From Tenacibaculum sp. M341 (GTDB lineage Bacteria; Bacteroidota; Bacteroidia; Flavobacteriales; Flavobacteriaceae): a stretch of DNA of 64,000 nt. Where the stretch lies: the NCBI RefSeq assembly GCF_004337695.1, contig NZ_SJXJ01000002.1, forward strand, positions 310,001 through 374,000, given 5' to 3'. Shown piece by piece: positions 33,373-43,010 of this stretch (positions within the stretch are counted from its first letter, which is position 1; the number at the start of each line of letters is the position of its first letter). The translations under genes and the position numbers were made by a program. The notes below the pieces were generated by a model. That model saw only the letters and a program-made list of their open reading frames with translations, made no database searches and was not told where the DNA came from.

Positions 33373-35191
33373 GCAAATAAAGAAATGCGTGAACAATATT
33401 AAAAATTATATAGTTTCCCTTGTTTTTATATTTTTATGTTTGAAAGCTAGAGCTGAGTTTAATTACTCGGCTTTAGCTGTTTTCTATGAAGAGCAACAAA
33501 ATGATTCTCCTTCGACAGCTTATGAAAAAGCAGTTATTCTTTTTAAAGGAGATAAATATGCAAGAGCTTTAAAGAAGATTTTACCTTATTCAGAAATAGA
33601 TATTTCAGATAAAGCATTAAAAATAAAAATTAATTTATTGATTGCTAGGATATTATTGGAGGAGCAAAATAAGGTTATTGATTTTGAAGATATTATTAAA
33701 AAGAATGATTTCATATTTCCTCATAAATATTTAAATAGAGCTAAAGTTTTACTGGCTTCTATAAAAAGAACTGAATTTGGGAGTCATAATGAAACAGATT
33801 TACTAACAGCAGAGACTTTTTTTACATTATCTAGAAGTTTTAAGTTTTTAAAGCAAATCGATAGTGCTGAATATTATTACAATAAAATCATAGATATAGA
33901 TAATATCACTGATGCAATTAATAATTTTAAAGGAAAAGCTTATTCAAATTTAGGAAGTATCTATATAAGAAAAGATAGTTTAGATAAAGGTGAATTTTAC
34001 ACAAATAAAGCGATTGAACTACATACTTCATTAAGAAATAATTTAGATTTATCTATCCAGTATTCCAATTTAGGGTCTATTTACATGGAAAGAAATGAGT
34101 ATAAAAACGCTAAAGATTTTTACAATAAAGGGTTGAGTTTTCTTAAGAAGGATAGTTCGTTAAAAGCTAAGAGAAATAAAGAGTTATTATATGATAATTT
34201 AGCTTGGGCATTATATAATTTAGAAGATTTTACTGCTTATGATTATTTATATAAGTCTTATGAGATTAGAGATAATCTAAAAGAAGAAGCTCTTACACAG
34301 GAGTTAGCTCAAATTAAAGCTGAAAATGATGTAGAAAAAATCCAAAGAGCAGAAAGAGATAAACGAGAAACATTAGAACGTAAAACATGGATTATAGGAG
34401 GAATAGGAGTCGCAGTGTCTTTACTACTATTATTTTTGGCTAACTTATTCAAACTACGTCAGCGCAGTTTAAGTTTGCAGTTATCTCAAAATGAGTTGCA
34501 ACAACAACGTAAATTAGAGCGTTTAAAATCGCAAACACAGGTTAAAATATTAAATGCTACCATTGATGGTAAAGAAACAGAACGAAAAGAAATTGCAGAA
34601 ATTTTACACGATAATGTAAGCGCTTTGTTATCATCGGCTAGTTTACATTTACAAGCAAGTCAAAAGCAATATGATGGCAGTGCGCCTATGGAGTTGGAAA
34701 AAACAAGACAAATAATTGCAGAGGCTTCTCAAAAAATTAGAGACTTATCGCACAATTTAATATCCTCTGTTTTATTAAAGTTTGGTTTAGAATATGCGGT
34801 AAAAGATTTAGCAAAAAAGTTTTCTAATTCAAGCATTAAAATTTATACCGTAGTAGATAATTTACATCGATATTCAGAAGCTTACGAATTAAAAATTTTC
34901 AATATTATTCAAGAGTTGTTAAATAATGTATTAAAGCACAGTAATGCTAGTAATGCATATATTATGATGGAAGAAGAAGACGGAAAATTAAATATTATAG
35001 TAAAAGATGATGGTGACGGATTTGAAACTAAAAATAAATTAGAAACTCAAAAAGGTATTGGTTTAAACCATATTAAAGCACGTATTCATATTATGAAAGG
35101 TTATTTTGTAATAGAAAGTGAAATAGGCAAAGGAACCAAAGCCACGATGAATATTCCTATTGTAGAAAAAACAAAAATGGTTATCGCTTAG
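33362..35191 (+). CDS. TPR-containing sensor histidine kinase (HisKA_3 type)
   Basis: A 609-residue protein. A signal or first membrane segment (about 13-32) is followed by a periplasmic region with tetratricopeptide repeats (about 135-300, for example AYSNLGSIYIRKDSLDKGEFY and YSNLGSIYMERNEYKNAKDFY). A coiled coil and a second membrane helix (IIGGIGVAVSLLLLFLANLF, about 341-362) come next. The kinase core has H416 in ERKEIAEILHDNVSALL, and the HATPase shows NIIQELLNNVLKHSNA and VKDDGDGF, GIGLNHI. It is the likely partner of the LuxR-type regulator 0.9 kb upstream. Its last 11 bases overlap the convergent phosphoesterase gene. Confidence 0.92.
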   Translation: MFIKQIKKCVNNIKNYIVSLVFIFLCLKARAEFNYSALAVFYEEQQNDSPSTAYEKAVILFKGDKYARALKKILPYSEIDISDKALKIKINLLIARILLEEQNKVIDFEDIIKKNDFIFPHKYLNRAKVLLASIKRTEFGSHNETDLLTAETFFTLSRSFKFLKQIDSAEYYYNKIIDIDNITDAINNFKGKAYSNLGSIYIRKDSLDKGEFYTNKAIELHTSLRNNLDLSIQYSNLGSIYMERNEYKNAKDFYNKGLSFLKKDSSLKAKRNKELLYDNLAWALYNLEDFTAYDYLYKSYEIRDNLKEEALTQELAQIKAENDVEKIQRAERDKRETLERKTWIIGGIGVAVSLLLLFLANLFKLRQRSLSLQLSQNELQQQRKLERLKSQTQVKILNATIDGKETERKEIAEILHDNVSALLSSASLHLQASQKQYDGSAPMELEKTRQIIAEASQKIRDLSHNLISSVLLKFGLEYAVKDLAKKFSNSSIKIYTVVDNLHRYSEAYELKIFNIIQELLNNVLKHSNASNAYIMMEEEDGKLNIIVKDDGDGFETKNKLETQKGIGLNHIKARIHIMKGYFVIESEIGKGTKATMNIPIVEKTKMVIA

Positions 35192-35675
35192 CCAATTCAA
35201 TTACCTCCATATTTCCAACATTCCCTTTATCAATTTCAAAACGTACCATGGTGCGTACTTTATGAAATCCGTGCTTACCTGCTGCACCCGGATTTATATG
35301 TAAAAGATTCAAACTTTTATCAAACTGTATTTTTAAAATATGCGAATGACCACAAATAAATAATTTTGGTTTGTGTTTTTTAAGTTCGTTATACACACGA
35401 GGTTTGTATTTGTTAGGATAACCACCAATATGAGTCATCCAAACAGTAACGCCTTCAACTTCAAAATATTCATCTAACAAAAACTCAATTCTAGCTTCTG
35501 TATCATCAATATTTCCGTAAACAGCACGTAAAGGTTTTAATTTTTTAATGGTATCAGTCACCTTTAAATCACCAATATCACCAGCATGCCAAACTTCATC
35601 GGCTTGCTTTACAAATTTTAAAATTTGATCGTCAATATAACTATGCGTATCAGATAAAAGTAGAATTTTTTTCAC
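35181..35675 (-). CDS. YfcE/MJ0936-family metallophosphoesterase
   Basis: A 164-residue calcineurin-like phosphoesterase. The metal-binding motifs are all present: LLSDTHSYID, DEVWHAGDIGD, VYGNIDD, and FICGHSHILKI followed by LHINPGAAGK. Relatives are phosphodiesterases with broad activity on artificial substrates; the physiological substrate is unknown. The protein is cytoplasmic and the gene is convergent and overlapping with the histidine kinase, which may limit co-expression of the two. Confidence 0.9.
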   Translation of the reverse strand: MKKILLLSDTHSYIDDQILKFVKQADEVWHAGDIGDLKVTDTIKKLKPLRAVYGNIDDTEARIEFLLDEYFEVEGVTVWMTHIGGYPNKYKPRVYNELKKHKPKLFICGHSHILKIQFDKSLNLLHINPGAAGKHGFHKVRTMVRFEIDKGNVGNMEVIELAKR

Positions 35676-35697
35676 CTTGCAAAAATATTCAAAAAAA

Positions 35698-36531
35698 CTA
35701 TAAACTATCTAAAGCATTTTTTATCATGTACGGAAAAACTTCATCAAAACGTTCAATGTACGGTTCTTGAAGTTTGTAATCTTGAATTTTTTGTGCTCTT
35801 AATAAGTATTCTTTAGCCTTTTTTAAATTACCCATTGCTTTATAGATAAGCCCTAATTGATAATCGGTTTCAGGAAATAAGTCACTTGAAGCTTTTGAAG
35901 CTTTAATGAAATTCTCTATGGCTTTGTCGTAATCTTTTTTCTCAGTATAACATCTTCCAATATAAAAGAAGATTAAGTGGTTTCCTTCTGGTTTTAAGTT
36001 TAATTTTTCTTCCTCTTCATTAACTCTTTTAAAAGTTTGAATAGCTTCATCAAATTTACCTAACTTATATAATGCTTGTCCTTTTATAAGACCACAAGGT
36101 TCTCCCCAACAAGGATTGTAAGGTTCTTTGGTTATCTTTTCTACAAGCTCAACATCTTTAATAGTTTTTATATAATCTCTGTAAAAATATAGTAAAGACC
36201 AGGCTCTGTATTGCAATGCATCTGGTTTATTGTTTTTTAAATCAATATTCACAGCTTTGTTCAATATTTCCATAGCTTTAATATGATCACCTACTTTTTT
36301 ATAAGAATATGACAACCTTTGAATATAGTTAACTTTAGCTGGTGTGTACATTATAGCTGAGTCTTTATAAGTTCTATGAATATCTGAAGGTTGATAAAAA
36401 TAAGTTGAATATTTATCTAATTTTTTAGCGATAGAATCTTTCTCTTCTTTAGTTAAATTTATAGAAGTGTTTGTTTGTTTACAATTCGTTAACAATATTG
36501 TAAGTAATAGGAAGCAGTATTTTACGGACAT
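35698..36531 (-). CDS. TPR lipoprotein
   Basis: A 277-residue lipoprotein (signal ends LLLTILLTNC). The body is built of tetratricopeptide repeats, for example YIQRLSYSYKKVGDHIKAMEILNKA, GQALYKLGKFDEAIQTFKRV, FYIGRCYTEKKDYDKAIENFIKA and YQLGLIYKAMGNLKKAKEYL. Such proteins work as assembly scaffolds at the outer membrane. The first codons overlap by 10 bases the end of the gene at 36522-37694, so they form one operon. No specific partner can be named. Confidence 0.75.
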   Translation of the reverse strand: MSVKYCFLLLTILLTNCKQTNTSINLTKEEKDSIAKKLDKYSTYFYQPSDIHRTYKDSAIMYTPAKVNYIQRLSYSYKKVGDHIKAMEILNKAVNIDLKNNKPDALQYRAWSLLYFYRDYIKTIKDVELVEKITKEPYNPCWGEPCGLIKGQALYKLGKFDEAIQTFKRVNEEEEKLNLKPEGNHLIFFYIGRCYTEKKDYDKAIENFIKASKASSDLFPETDYQLGLIYKAMGNLKKAKEYLLRAQKIQDYKLQEPYIERFDEVFPYMIKNALDSL

Positions 36532-37694
36532 AAATCTGTAATTTTATTGTTTTCAATCTTAAACATTAAGAAAGCGTGAACATCTTTATAACTTTTGTTT
36601 ATAGAATCTTCTGTATTAGGCCAATCTTTTAATGTAGTTATTTTATGTATAATGTGTTTAATTAAATCAACAGAAAAAGTTGTTTTTTGATAATCAGTAT
36701 CCATTTGAATTAAACCGAGGTTACCAATTTCTTTTTTGCAATTAATATTAAAGTGAACAATAACATATCCGTCAGGTTCATTTGTGATTTCAGGAATATC
36801 TTTAACTACATAATTTAATATAAATTCATTTCCTTTATTGTATGTAATACTCTCGTGATAGTATTGTCCTTGAAAACCATCAAAGCAGTTTTCAAAATAT
36901 GTACTTCTAGAAATTAAATCAGAAAAATCAGTATCATTTTTAGTAGTAGCTGATAATTTTATAGTTTTACCTTTATACTTAGCTGATGAAAAATCACGTA
37001 ATGTAATTTCTGAATTAGTAACAGCAGTAACTTGAAAAATAGGTTGAGGATTCTTATCAGTTTTAATAAAAGATAAGAATATACGATTATCAATTTTGCT
37101 TAATTTATATACATACTCTCTGTGTTGCGAAGTTATTTTTTCATTATTGAAATAATAATTAGTTAATTCAATCGCTTTTTCATTTTCAAAAAGAAGATAT
37201 TTCTCTATATCTAGGTCCTCATTAGGATTGTAATTTTCATCTGCTTTAAAAGTATATTTCCAAACTTTTGTTTTTAATAGTTTTTCTACCTTACTAAGGT
37301 TTAAAGTTTGTTTAGTTTTTTCGGTCTTAAAAAAATAAGCGCAAAAGTTATAAACAGCTGGAGATTTTTCTTCATTTCTAAATCTCGGGAAATTGATAGT
37401 ATCAGAAAGATCAAAAACTTCTAAGTAATCACTTTTTTTTGAATTAATTAAATAAGCTTTATTGTGGATTTTTAAGGTGTCTTTTTTAGTAATTGAATCT
37501 AGTTTTTTTGCGTCTAACAATTTTCCCTTTGTGTTATAAAGCATAACACTATCGTTACTCTTTTTTATAATGTATGGATAAGGAATTACTTCATCAAGAA
37601 CTCTGTAGCCACCAACATAAATATCAGAAGTGTTTTTAACGGTACATCGAATAAATATGATGATTATAAAAATATACCATAAGGTCTTTTGCAT
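36522..37694 (-). CDS. Lipoprotein with possible TonB-like C-terminal domain
   Basis: A 390-residue protein; the N-terminus (MQKTLWYIFIIIIFIRC) ends in a Cys that could be lipidated. The middle is a Lys/Asn/Asp-rich beta-type region. The C-terminal 80 residues (GYVIVHFNINCKKEIGNLGL, then VDLIKHIIHKITTLKDWPNT) look like the C-terminal domain of TonB-family proteins, where an NxxGxxxxxxxxxxS-like strand and a helix LIKHIIHKI alternate. I cannot confirm this. It overlaps the TPR lipoprotein gene downstream. Confidence 0.5.
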   Translation of the reverse strand: MQKTLWYIFIIIIFIRCTVKNTSDIYVGGYRVLDEVIPYPYIIKKSNDSVMLYNTKGKLLDAKKLDSITKKDTLKIHNKAYLINSKKSDYLEVFDLSDTINFPRFRNEEKSPAVYNFCAYFFKTEKTKQTLNLSKVEKLLKTKVWKYTFKADENYNPNEDLDIEKYLLFENEKAIELTNYYFNNEKITSQHREYVYKLSKIDNRIFLSFIKTDKNPQPIFQVTAVTNSEITLRDFSSAKYKGKTIKLSATTKNDTDFSDLISRSTYFENCFDGFQGQYYHESITYNKGNEFILNYVVKDIPEITNEPDGYVIVHFNINCKKEIGNLGLIQMDTDYQKTTFSVDLIKHIIHKITTLKDWPNTEDSINKSYKDVHAFLMFKIENNKITDLCP

Positions 37695-37855
37695 ATTTTA
37701 CAATTTATCAATTTGGTTAATTAAATAAGAAATATGCTGAGATGGTATTTTCAGATGAACTGCATTGAAACATAAATATCATAACAATCATATCTTCTTT
37801 TCTTTTACAAAGAAAGAAAAAAGAATTATTGTAGGATAATTTTTAGTCTTTTTTA

Positions 37856-38440
37856 TTAAGAACGATTACCTAAATTAAAAAAACGAAAATAAATAGCAGA
37901 AGAAGTAAAAACGATAAAAACAATAGCCAATACAATAGATTTTGTATTTAGGTTTTTAGAAGAACAAAGCTGAATATTTTTCTTAGCAGTGCTTGTTTCA
38001 AAACAAAACCAAGTATCATTTAATTTAATTTGGTTTTTGTTGTGTTGTGATTGGTTGGTTTCAAATAAAAAAGTATTTTCAATTCTGCCAATATCATCCA
38101 ATTCAAAAAAGAAATTAAAATAAGCTCCGTGTATATGTTTATCACCAACAGGAGCTGTTGCTACACTTTTTAAAGGAATTTTCTCGTTTGCTGTAGACCA
38201 CAATATAAAATGAGTAGCTACATAGTTTTTTAAAACTCGATTAAAATTTTCTCTACTCTTGTCTTCTTTTAAAGAAGCATCATACGTTTCCAAAGCATCT
38301 TTTAAAGTCCAAGGCAAGTCAACAGTAACTTTAATTTGATCACTTAATGTTTCAATTTTAAAGTTTACTTTGCTTACATCATGTGCAAAACTCTGAAAAA
38401 GAGTGCAAAAGAAAAAGATAACAAAAAACGTTTTTTTCAT
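37856..38440 (-). CDS. Secreted/membrane protein of unknown function
   Basis: The start at 38440 gives a signal peptide (MKKTFFVIFFFCTLFQSFA, cleaved before HDVSKV) and a mature domain of about 150 residues ending in a single C-terminal membrane helix (SIVLAIVFIVFTSSAIYF). The first mature residues HDVSKVNFKIETLSDQIKVTVDLP are a beta-type motif as in the periplasmic domains found beside HupE/UreJ-like proteins. The gene lies next to a YHYH-domain lipoprotein gene, an arrangement I believe recurs in Flavobacteriaceae, but the role is unknown. Confidence 0.5.
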   Translation of the reverse strand: MKKTFFVIFFFCTLFQSFAHDVSKVNFKIETLSDQIKVTVDLPWTLKDALETYDASLKEDKSRENFNRVLKNYVATHFILWSTANEKIPLKSVATAPVGDKHIHGAYFNFFFELDDIGRIENTFLFETNQSQHNKNQIKLNDTWFCFETSTAKKNIQLCSSKNLNTKSIVLAIVFIVFTSSAIYFRFFNLGNRS

Positions 38441-38555
38441 AATAGAGAACTGTTTAATAAAAAATGTAATCAAGAGAAATCTATCGTATTTTAAAGCTGC
38501 AATAATACATAAAAAAATATGGTATTATCGCACCTTTAAATATAGTAAAAAAAAA

Positions 38556-39536
38556 TTATCCTCCAATTCTAAAGTCCTGAGAAGGAGTACCTTTAAAATA
38601 TCTTGGTATACTCGGAAACTCATCAGTAACAACATAATAGTAAGTTCCGCTTGGATATTCTGGCGTAACTCCTGTTCTTCCGTTAGCTTCATCTAAGGTT
38701 CCTAAGCCTTGCACATATTCGTAATCGTTAGTGTATACACCGGTGTAAGCTCCACAAGGTTCTGACTCACCATCACCAGGGCGATCACCCGTTTTTAAAC
38801 GATAACTAGAAGTCATAATTGCTGTACCAGAACTAGCATTATTAGCATCTGTATAAGCATATTTATAGTAAATAGGAAAACCATCGGCAGCATAACCAAT
38901 CAAAGTCATGGTAGTTGCATCAATATTTAAACTTTCTAAGTATAAAGTAGGCGAACCATGATGATGGTATTGACCGGTACTTTGTACGTGTGCATTGCTA
39001 CAATCCAATCCTAAATTCGTATTTAAAGCTTCTAAATTCCAATTCCAGTTAGCATTTGGATCAGCTCCTTTTAAATCAGAATGTGGCCATGGTTCCGCAG
39101 CCACCGGATCTAATTCAATACCGTTTAATAAAACGCCAAAAGAATAAGCAATACCACCACTATCTCTTAACAACGAAGTAAAATTGGTATTGGTAGCAGG
39201 AGTAAGATCAATATTATAGGTAATATCTAACGGTGCAATAGCATGCGGATTTAAACTTCCTTGTCCTGCGCCAAACTTTCCAACTTTATGTGCAGGAATG
39301 TTATTAGTTTTAATAGTTCTAATATCATTGGCACTAGACATAGTGAACAAAGGATTAAAACTCAATGTTTCATTACAGTCCCCACGAGAGGTATCAACAT
39401 TAATTATTTTAGTACAAGGTGTAGTAGTAGCATCACCATCATCAGTATTATCACTAACAATGGTATTGGTATTGTCGCTTCCGCAAGCAGTTAATAAAAA
39501 TGAGATGCTCATTAAAGTGGGGATAAAGTATTTCAT
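38556..39536 (-). CDS. YHYH-domain lipoprotein
   Basis: A 326-residue lipoprotein starting at 39536 (MKYFIPTLMSISFLLTAC). After a Thr/Asp-rich linker comes a YHYH domain: the signature GQYHHHGSPTLYLE and GYAADGFPIYYKYAY are clear, followed by SYRLKTGDRPGD and a YVVTDEFPSIPRYFKG end. The family is predicted to be extracellular; the His-rich motif may bind metal, and no reaction is known. A second gene of unknown function follows on the same strand, 115 bases downstream. Confidence 0.85.
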   Translation of the reverse strand: MKYFIPTLMSISFLLTACGSDNTNTIVSDNTDDGDATTTPCTKIINVDTSRGDCNETLSFNPLFTMSSANDIRTIKTNNIPAHKVGKFGAGQGSLNPHAIAPLDITYNIDLTPATNTNFTSLLRDSGGIAYSFGVLLNGIELDPVAAEPWPHSDLKGADPNANWNWNLEALNTNLGLDCSNAHVQSTGQYHHHGSPTLYLESLNIDATTMTLIGYAADGFPIYYKYAYTDANNASSGTAIMTSSYRLKTGDRPGDGESEPCGAYTGVYTNDYEYVQGLGTLDEANGRTGVTPEYPSGTYYYVVTDEFPSIPRYFKGTPSQDFRIGG

Positions 39537-39794
39537 AATCGTATGTTTGTTTAGCATTTAAAATTAATCTATCAATTCATCATTTTGACATTCAATACGA
39601 TGAAAGGTTTAATTGCATCGACAAAAAGAAACAGTTATCTTAATTTTTAAAAGAGGTTTTTAGGATACTAAAAAGGGTTGTAAAACTGATAAATACGTAA
39701 AAGTTTAACAGAAAATTTGCTTTTGTTTTAAAAAGCGATCAATTAAAAAAACAAATAAAATGCGTAGTTTAGCTGTTTAAAAAAACAGAACTTC

Positions 39795-40529
39795 TTGAGG
39801 TATTTTATAGAACTTTCATATAACGGAAAAAACTACTTCGGGTGGCAGGTGCAGCCAGATGTAATTACTGTTCAAGAAAAAATAAATAAAGGACTTAGTA
39901 CTATTTTAAGATCAGAAATAAACATTGTTGGAGCTGGTAGAACTGATACAGGTGTACACGCTTCTCAAATGTATGCGCATTTTGATGTAGATGCCGATTT
40001 AGATGAAAATTTCACCTATAAGTTAAATGCAATTCTACCCAACGATATTGTAATTTACAAAACAATAAAAGTTGAAGACGAAGCGCATGCACGTTTTGAT
40101 GCCACAAAAAGAAGTTATGAATATAAAATTTGGTTAGGTAGAAATCCGTTTTTATTAGATACTACTTGGCAATTAAATTATAAAAATATTAATGTAGAAG
40201 CTATGAATACAGCAGCGGCTATGTTATACGAATACGAAGATTTTGAATGTTTTTCAAAAGTAAAAACAGATGTGTTTACCTATAACTGTACCGTAACTAA
40301 TGCAGTATGGAAATTAAAAGGTAACGAGTTAACTTTTTATATTACAGCCAATAGATTTTTACGAAATATGGTGCGTGCCATTGTAGGAACGTTATTAGAT
40401 GTAGGATTAGGAAAAATTACAATTGATGATTTTAGAGCTGTGATAGAAAGTAAAAACAGAAGCAAAGCAGGAGTTTCGGTTCCGGCAAAAGGATTATTTT
40501 TAACTGAAGTAGCATACGATTATATATAA
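39795..40529 (+). CDS. truA: tRNA pseudouridine synthase A
   Basis: A 244-residue enzyme that makes pseudouridine at positions 38-40 of the tRNA anticodon arm. The catalytic Asp lies in IVGAGRTDTGVHASQM. YNGKNYFGWQVQPD opens the protein and FLRNMVRAIVGTLLDVG closes it, as in the family. The start is TTG at 39795; the first ATG downstream would remove the conserved N-terminal strand. The stop is three bases before the TTG start of the ABC exporter. Confidence 0.95.
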   Translation: MRYFIELSYNGKNYFGWQVQPDVITVQEKINKGLSTILRSEINIVGAGRTDTGVHASQMYAHFDVDADLDENFTYKLNAILPNDIVIYKTIKVEDEAHARFDATKRSYEYKIWLGRNPFLLDTTWQLNYKNINVEAMNTAAAMLYEYEDFECFSKVKTDVFTYNCTVTNAVWKLKGNELTFYITANRFLRNMVRAIVGTLLDVGLGKITIDDFRAVIESKNRSKAGVSVPAKGLFLTEVAYDYI

Positions 40530-40532
40530 ATT

Positions 40533-42296
40533 TTGAGTACAAATACAGGAAACGCTTTCGATATTAAAATTTTTGCCCGTTTAATGGGATACGCAAAAAA
40601 GTATCGCTTACAATTTTGGGTAGCTAGTATTGCTACCATTTTGTTAGCAATTTTTGCAGCTGCAAGTCCGGTTGTTTTGTTTAAAGCAATTGATGATTTT
40701 ACAGCTACTAAAGATTTAAATAGATTACTAAACTTTACCATTTTAATGTCGGTAATTTTATTAGTACAAGTATTACTTCAGTTTACATTTATTTATTACG
40801 CAAACTGGGTAGGGCAACATATTATTAAAGATATTCGTACCAGTATTTTCACCAAAATATTACAGTTTAAAATGGCGTATTTTGATAATACATCTGTAGG
40901 TAAGTTGGTAACTCGTGTAGTATCAGATATTGAAACTATTGCAAACTTTTTCTCACAAGGTGTTTTTATGATTGTGAGTGATGTATTAAAAATGCTAGTA
41001 GTTGTAGTGGTAATGGTTGTTATTAATTGGAAACTAGCAATTATAGCACTTGCTGTATTACCTATTTTAATATACGCTACAAAATTATTTCAAATAGCTA
41101 TTAAAAAAACATTTCAAGAAGTAAGAAATCAGGTAGCAAACTTAAATGGTTTTGTACAAGAGCGAGTTACCGGAATGAAAATAGTACAACTATTTAATAG
41201 AGAAAAAATAGAATACGAAAACTTTAAAAGTATCAATGAAAAGCATAAAAATGCTCATGTAAAAACGGTATGGTATTATTCCATCTTTTTTCCAATTGCT
41301 GAAATTTTATCGTCAATAGCTATCGGTTTAATTGTATGGTACGGTGGTTTACAAGTAATAGGAAACAAAGCCATTACCGTAGGTGCTATTATTAGTTTTG
41401 TACAAATGGCACAAATGCTGTTTAGACCATTACGTCAAATAGCAGATAAATTTAACCAATTACAAATGGGAATTGTTTCTGGTGAGCGCGTATTTAATGT
41501 AATAGATACAGAAAGTGCCATTGATAAATCAGGAACTACCTTAGCTCAAAATTTACAAGGAAATATTCAGTTTACTGATGTTCGATTTAGCTATATTGAA
41601 GGAGAGGAAGTGCTTAAAGGAATTTCTTTTAATGTAGAAAAAGGAGAAACAGTAGCCATTGTAGGAGCTACGGGAGCTGGTAAATCAACAATTATCAATT
41701 TAATAAGTAGATTTTATGAAATTGATAGTGGTGCTATAAAAGTTGACGGATTAGCAGTTCAAAATTATGATATCGACTCATTAAGAGACCAAGTTGCGGT
41801 AGTGTTACAAGATGTTTTCTTATTTTCTGATACTATTTTAAACAATATTACTTTAAAGAATGATCAAATTTCTTTTGAAAAAGTAGTAGAAGCAGCCAAA
41901 CAAATAGGTATTCACGATTTTATTGAAACCTTACCTAACGGTTATCATTATAATGTAAAGGAAAGGGGAGCAATGCTATCTTCTGGACAAAGACAGTTGA
42001 TTGCATTTTTAAGAGCTTATGTAAGCGAACCAAGTATTTTAATTTTAGATGAAGCTACTTCTTCTGTAGATACAGAATCTGAACAAATGATTCAATATGC
42101 TACAGATAAAATAACCAATGGAAGAACCTCTATTGTTATTGCCCATCGATTGGCTACCATAAAAAAAGCAGATAAAATTATTGTAATGGACAAAGGTGTA
42201 ATTGTAGAGCAGGGAAGCCATAAAGACCTTTTAAATAAAAATGAAGGTTTTTATAAAAAGCTGTACGATAAACAGTTTAGTGCTGCAGTAGAATAA
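40533..42296 (+). CDS. ABC exporter (MsbA/multidrug type), fused permease and ATPase
   Basis: A 587-residue half-transporter: six membrane helices (about 20-320) and one nucleotide-binding domain (about 340-580) with Walker A VGATGAGKSTIIN, Q-loop VAVVLQDVFLFSD, signature MLSSGQRQL, Walker B SILILDEATSSVD and His switch VIAHRLAT. It would work as a homodimer. MsbA-type lipid A flippases and drug exporters share this build. The start is TTG at 40533, three bases after truA, so translational coupling is likely. Confidence 0.92.
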   Translation: MSTNTGNAFDIKIFARLMGYAKKYRLQFWVASIATILLAIFAAASPVVLFKAIDDFTATKDLNRLLNFTILMSVILLVQVLLQFTFIYYANWVGQHIIKDIRTSIFTKILQFKMAYFDNTSVGKLVTRVVSDIETIANFFSQGVFMIVSDVLKMLVVVVVMVVINWKLAIIALAVLPILIYATKLFQIAIKKTFQEVRNQVANLNGFVQERVTGMKIVQLFNREKIEYENFKSINEKHKNAHVKTVWYYSIFFPIAEILSSIAIGLIVWYGGLQVIGNKAITVGAIISFVQMAQMLFRPLRQIADKFNQLQMGIVSGERVFNVIDTESAIDKSGTTLAQNLQGNIQFTDVRFSYIEGEEVLKGISFNVEKGETVAIVGATGAGKSTIINLISRFYEIDSGAIKVDGLAVQNYDIDSLRDQVAVVLQDVFLFSDTILNNITLKNDQISFEKVVEAAKQIGIHDFIETLPNGYHYNVKERGAMLSSGQRQLIAFLRAYVSEPSILILDEATSSVDTESEQMIQYATDKITNGRTSIVIAHRLATIKKADKIIVMDKGVIVEQGSHKDLLNKNEGFYKKLYDKQFSAAVE

Positions 42297-42442
42297 AACC
42301 ATTACTTCAAGGGTAAAGTTTAAGCAGGGTACTTAATATAATAACAATACAAATTAATTGTCAAAAATGAACAATCATAAAATATTCAATAAGGTTGTTC
42401 GTTCTTTTGTTGTAATAAACATTAAAGAAGTAGTAGTAAAAC

Positions 42443-42472
42443 TTGTGTACTTCTGTTAAAATGTTACATTTG
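42443..42472 (+). promoter_or_regulatory. Promoter of the Glu/Ala-rich lipoprotein gene
   Basis: TTG (42443-42445), 19-base spacer, TACATTTG (42465-42472). It places the start near 42480 and shows that the true gene start is the ATG at 42506, not the upstream in-frame codons. Confidence 0.7.
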
Positions 42473-42505
42473 TTATTCAATCTTAAACTAAAAATCATTA
42501 AGACC

Positions 42506-42955
42506 ATGAAAAAAGTAATTTTATCTGTATTAGTTGTTGGTTCTTTATTAGCAACGTCTTGTAAGCAAGCTAAAGAAGCAAAAGAAGAAGTAGAAGAAAC
42601 TACAACTGAGGTTGTTGAAAAAACTGAAGAGGCGGCAGCTAAAGTAGTAGAAGAAGCTAAAGAAGCAGTTACAGAAACTACTGGAGCAGTAGCATCAGCT
42701 ATCGAAGGTGTTACAATTCCTGAATTTGACGATCCTAAAATTGGAGAGTACTTAAAGTCTTACGCTGAGTATGCAAAAGCATATATCGACGGAGGTAAAG
42801 ATGTTGTAAAGAATGCTGATTTAGCTGCTAAAGGAGTAGAGTTAGCTAAAAAAGGTCAAGAGTTACAAGGATTAATTAAAGATGCAGAAACTGCAAAGAA
42901 ATTCTCTGAAACTATGACTGCAATTGCTTCTAAAATGGCACCAGCTGCTAAATAA
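42506..42955 (+). CDS. Glu/Ala-rich helical lipoprotein
   Basis: A 149-residue lipoprotein: signal MKKVILSVLVVGSLLATSC, lipidated at Cys19. Residues about 22-70 are a Lys/Glu/Val/Ala-rich heptad-like tract (ETTTEVVEKTEEAAAKVVEE), likely a long coiled coil, followed by a helical end (IGEYLKSYAEYAKAYIDGGKD). Proteins of this look are abundant small outer-membrane lipoproteins in flavobacteria. The strong promoter and terminator suggest high expression. Function is unknown. Confidence 0.7.
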   Translation: MKKVILSVLVVGSLLATSCKQAKEAKEEVEETTTEVVEKTEEAAAKVVEEAKEAVTETTGAVASAIEGVTIPEFDDPKIGEYLKSYAEYAKAYIDGGKDVVKNADLAAKGVELAKKGQELQGLIKDAETAKKFSETMTAIASKMAPAAK

Positions 42956-42981
42956 TAAGCAAAACATATTCATAAAGATAT

Positions 42982-43010
42982 AAGCTGTTCAATTTGAACA
43001 GCTTTTTTTT
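42982..43010 (+). terminator. Intrinsic terminator
   Basis: AAGCTGTTCAA/TTGAACAGCTT hairpin followed by T8, after the helical lipoprotein gene. Confidence 0.85.
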
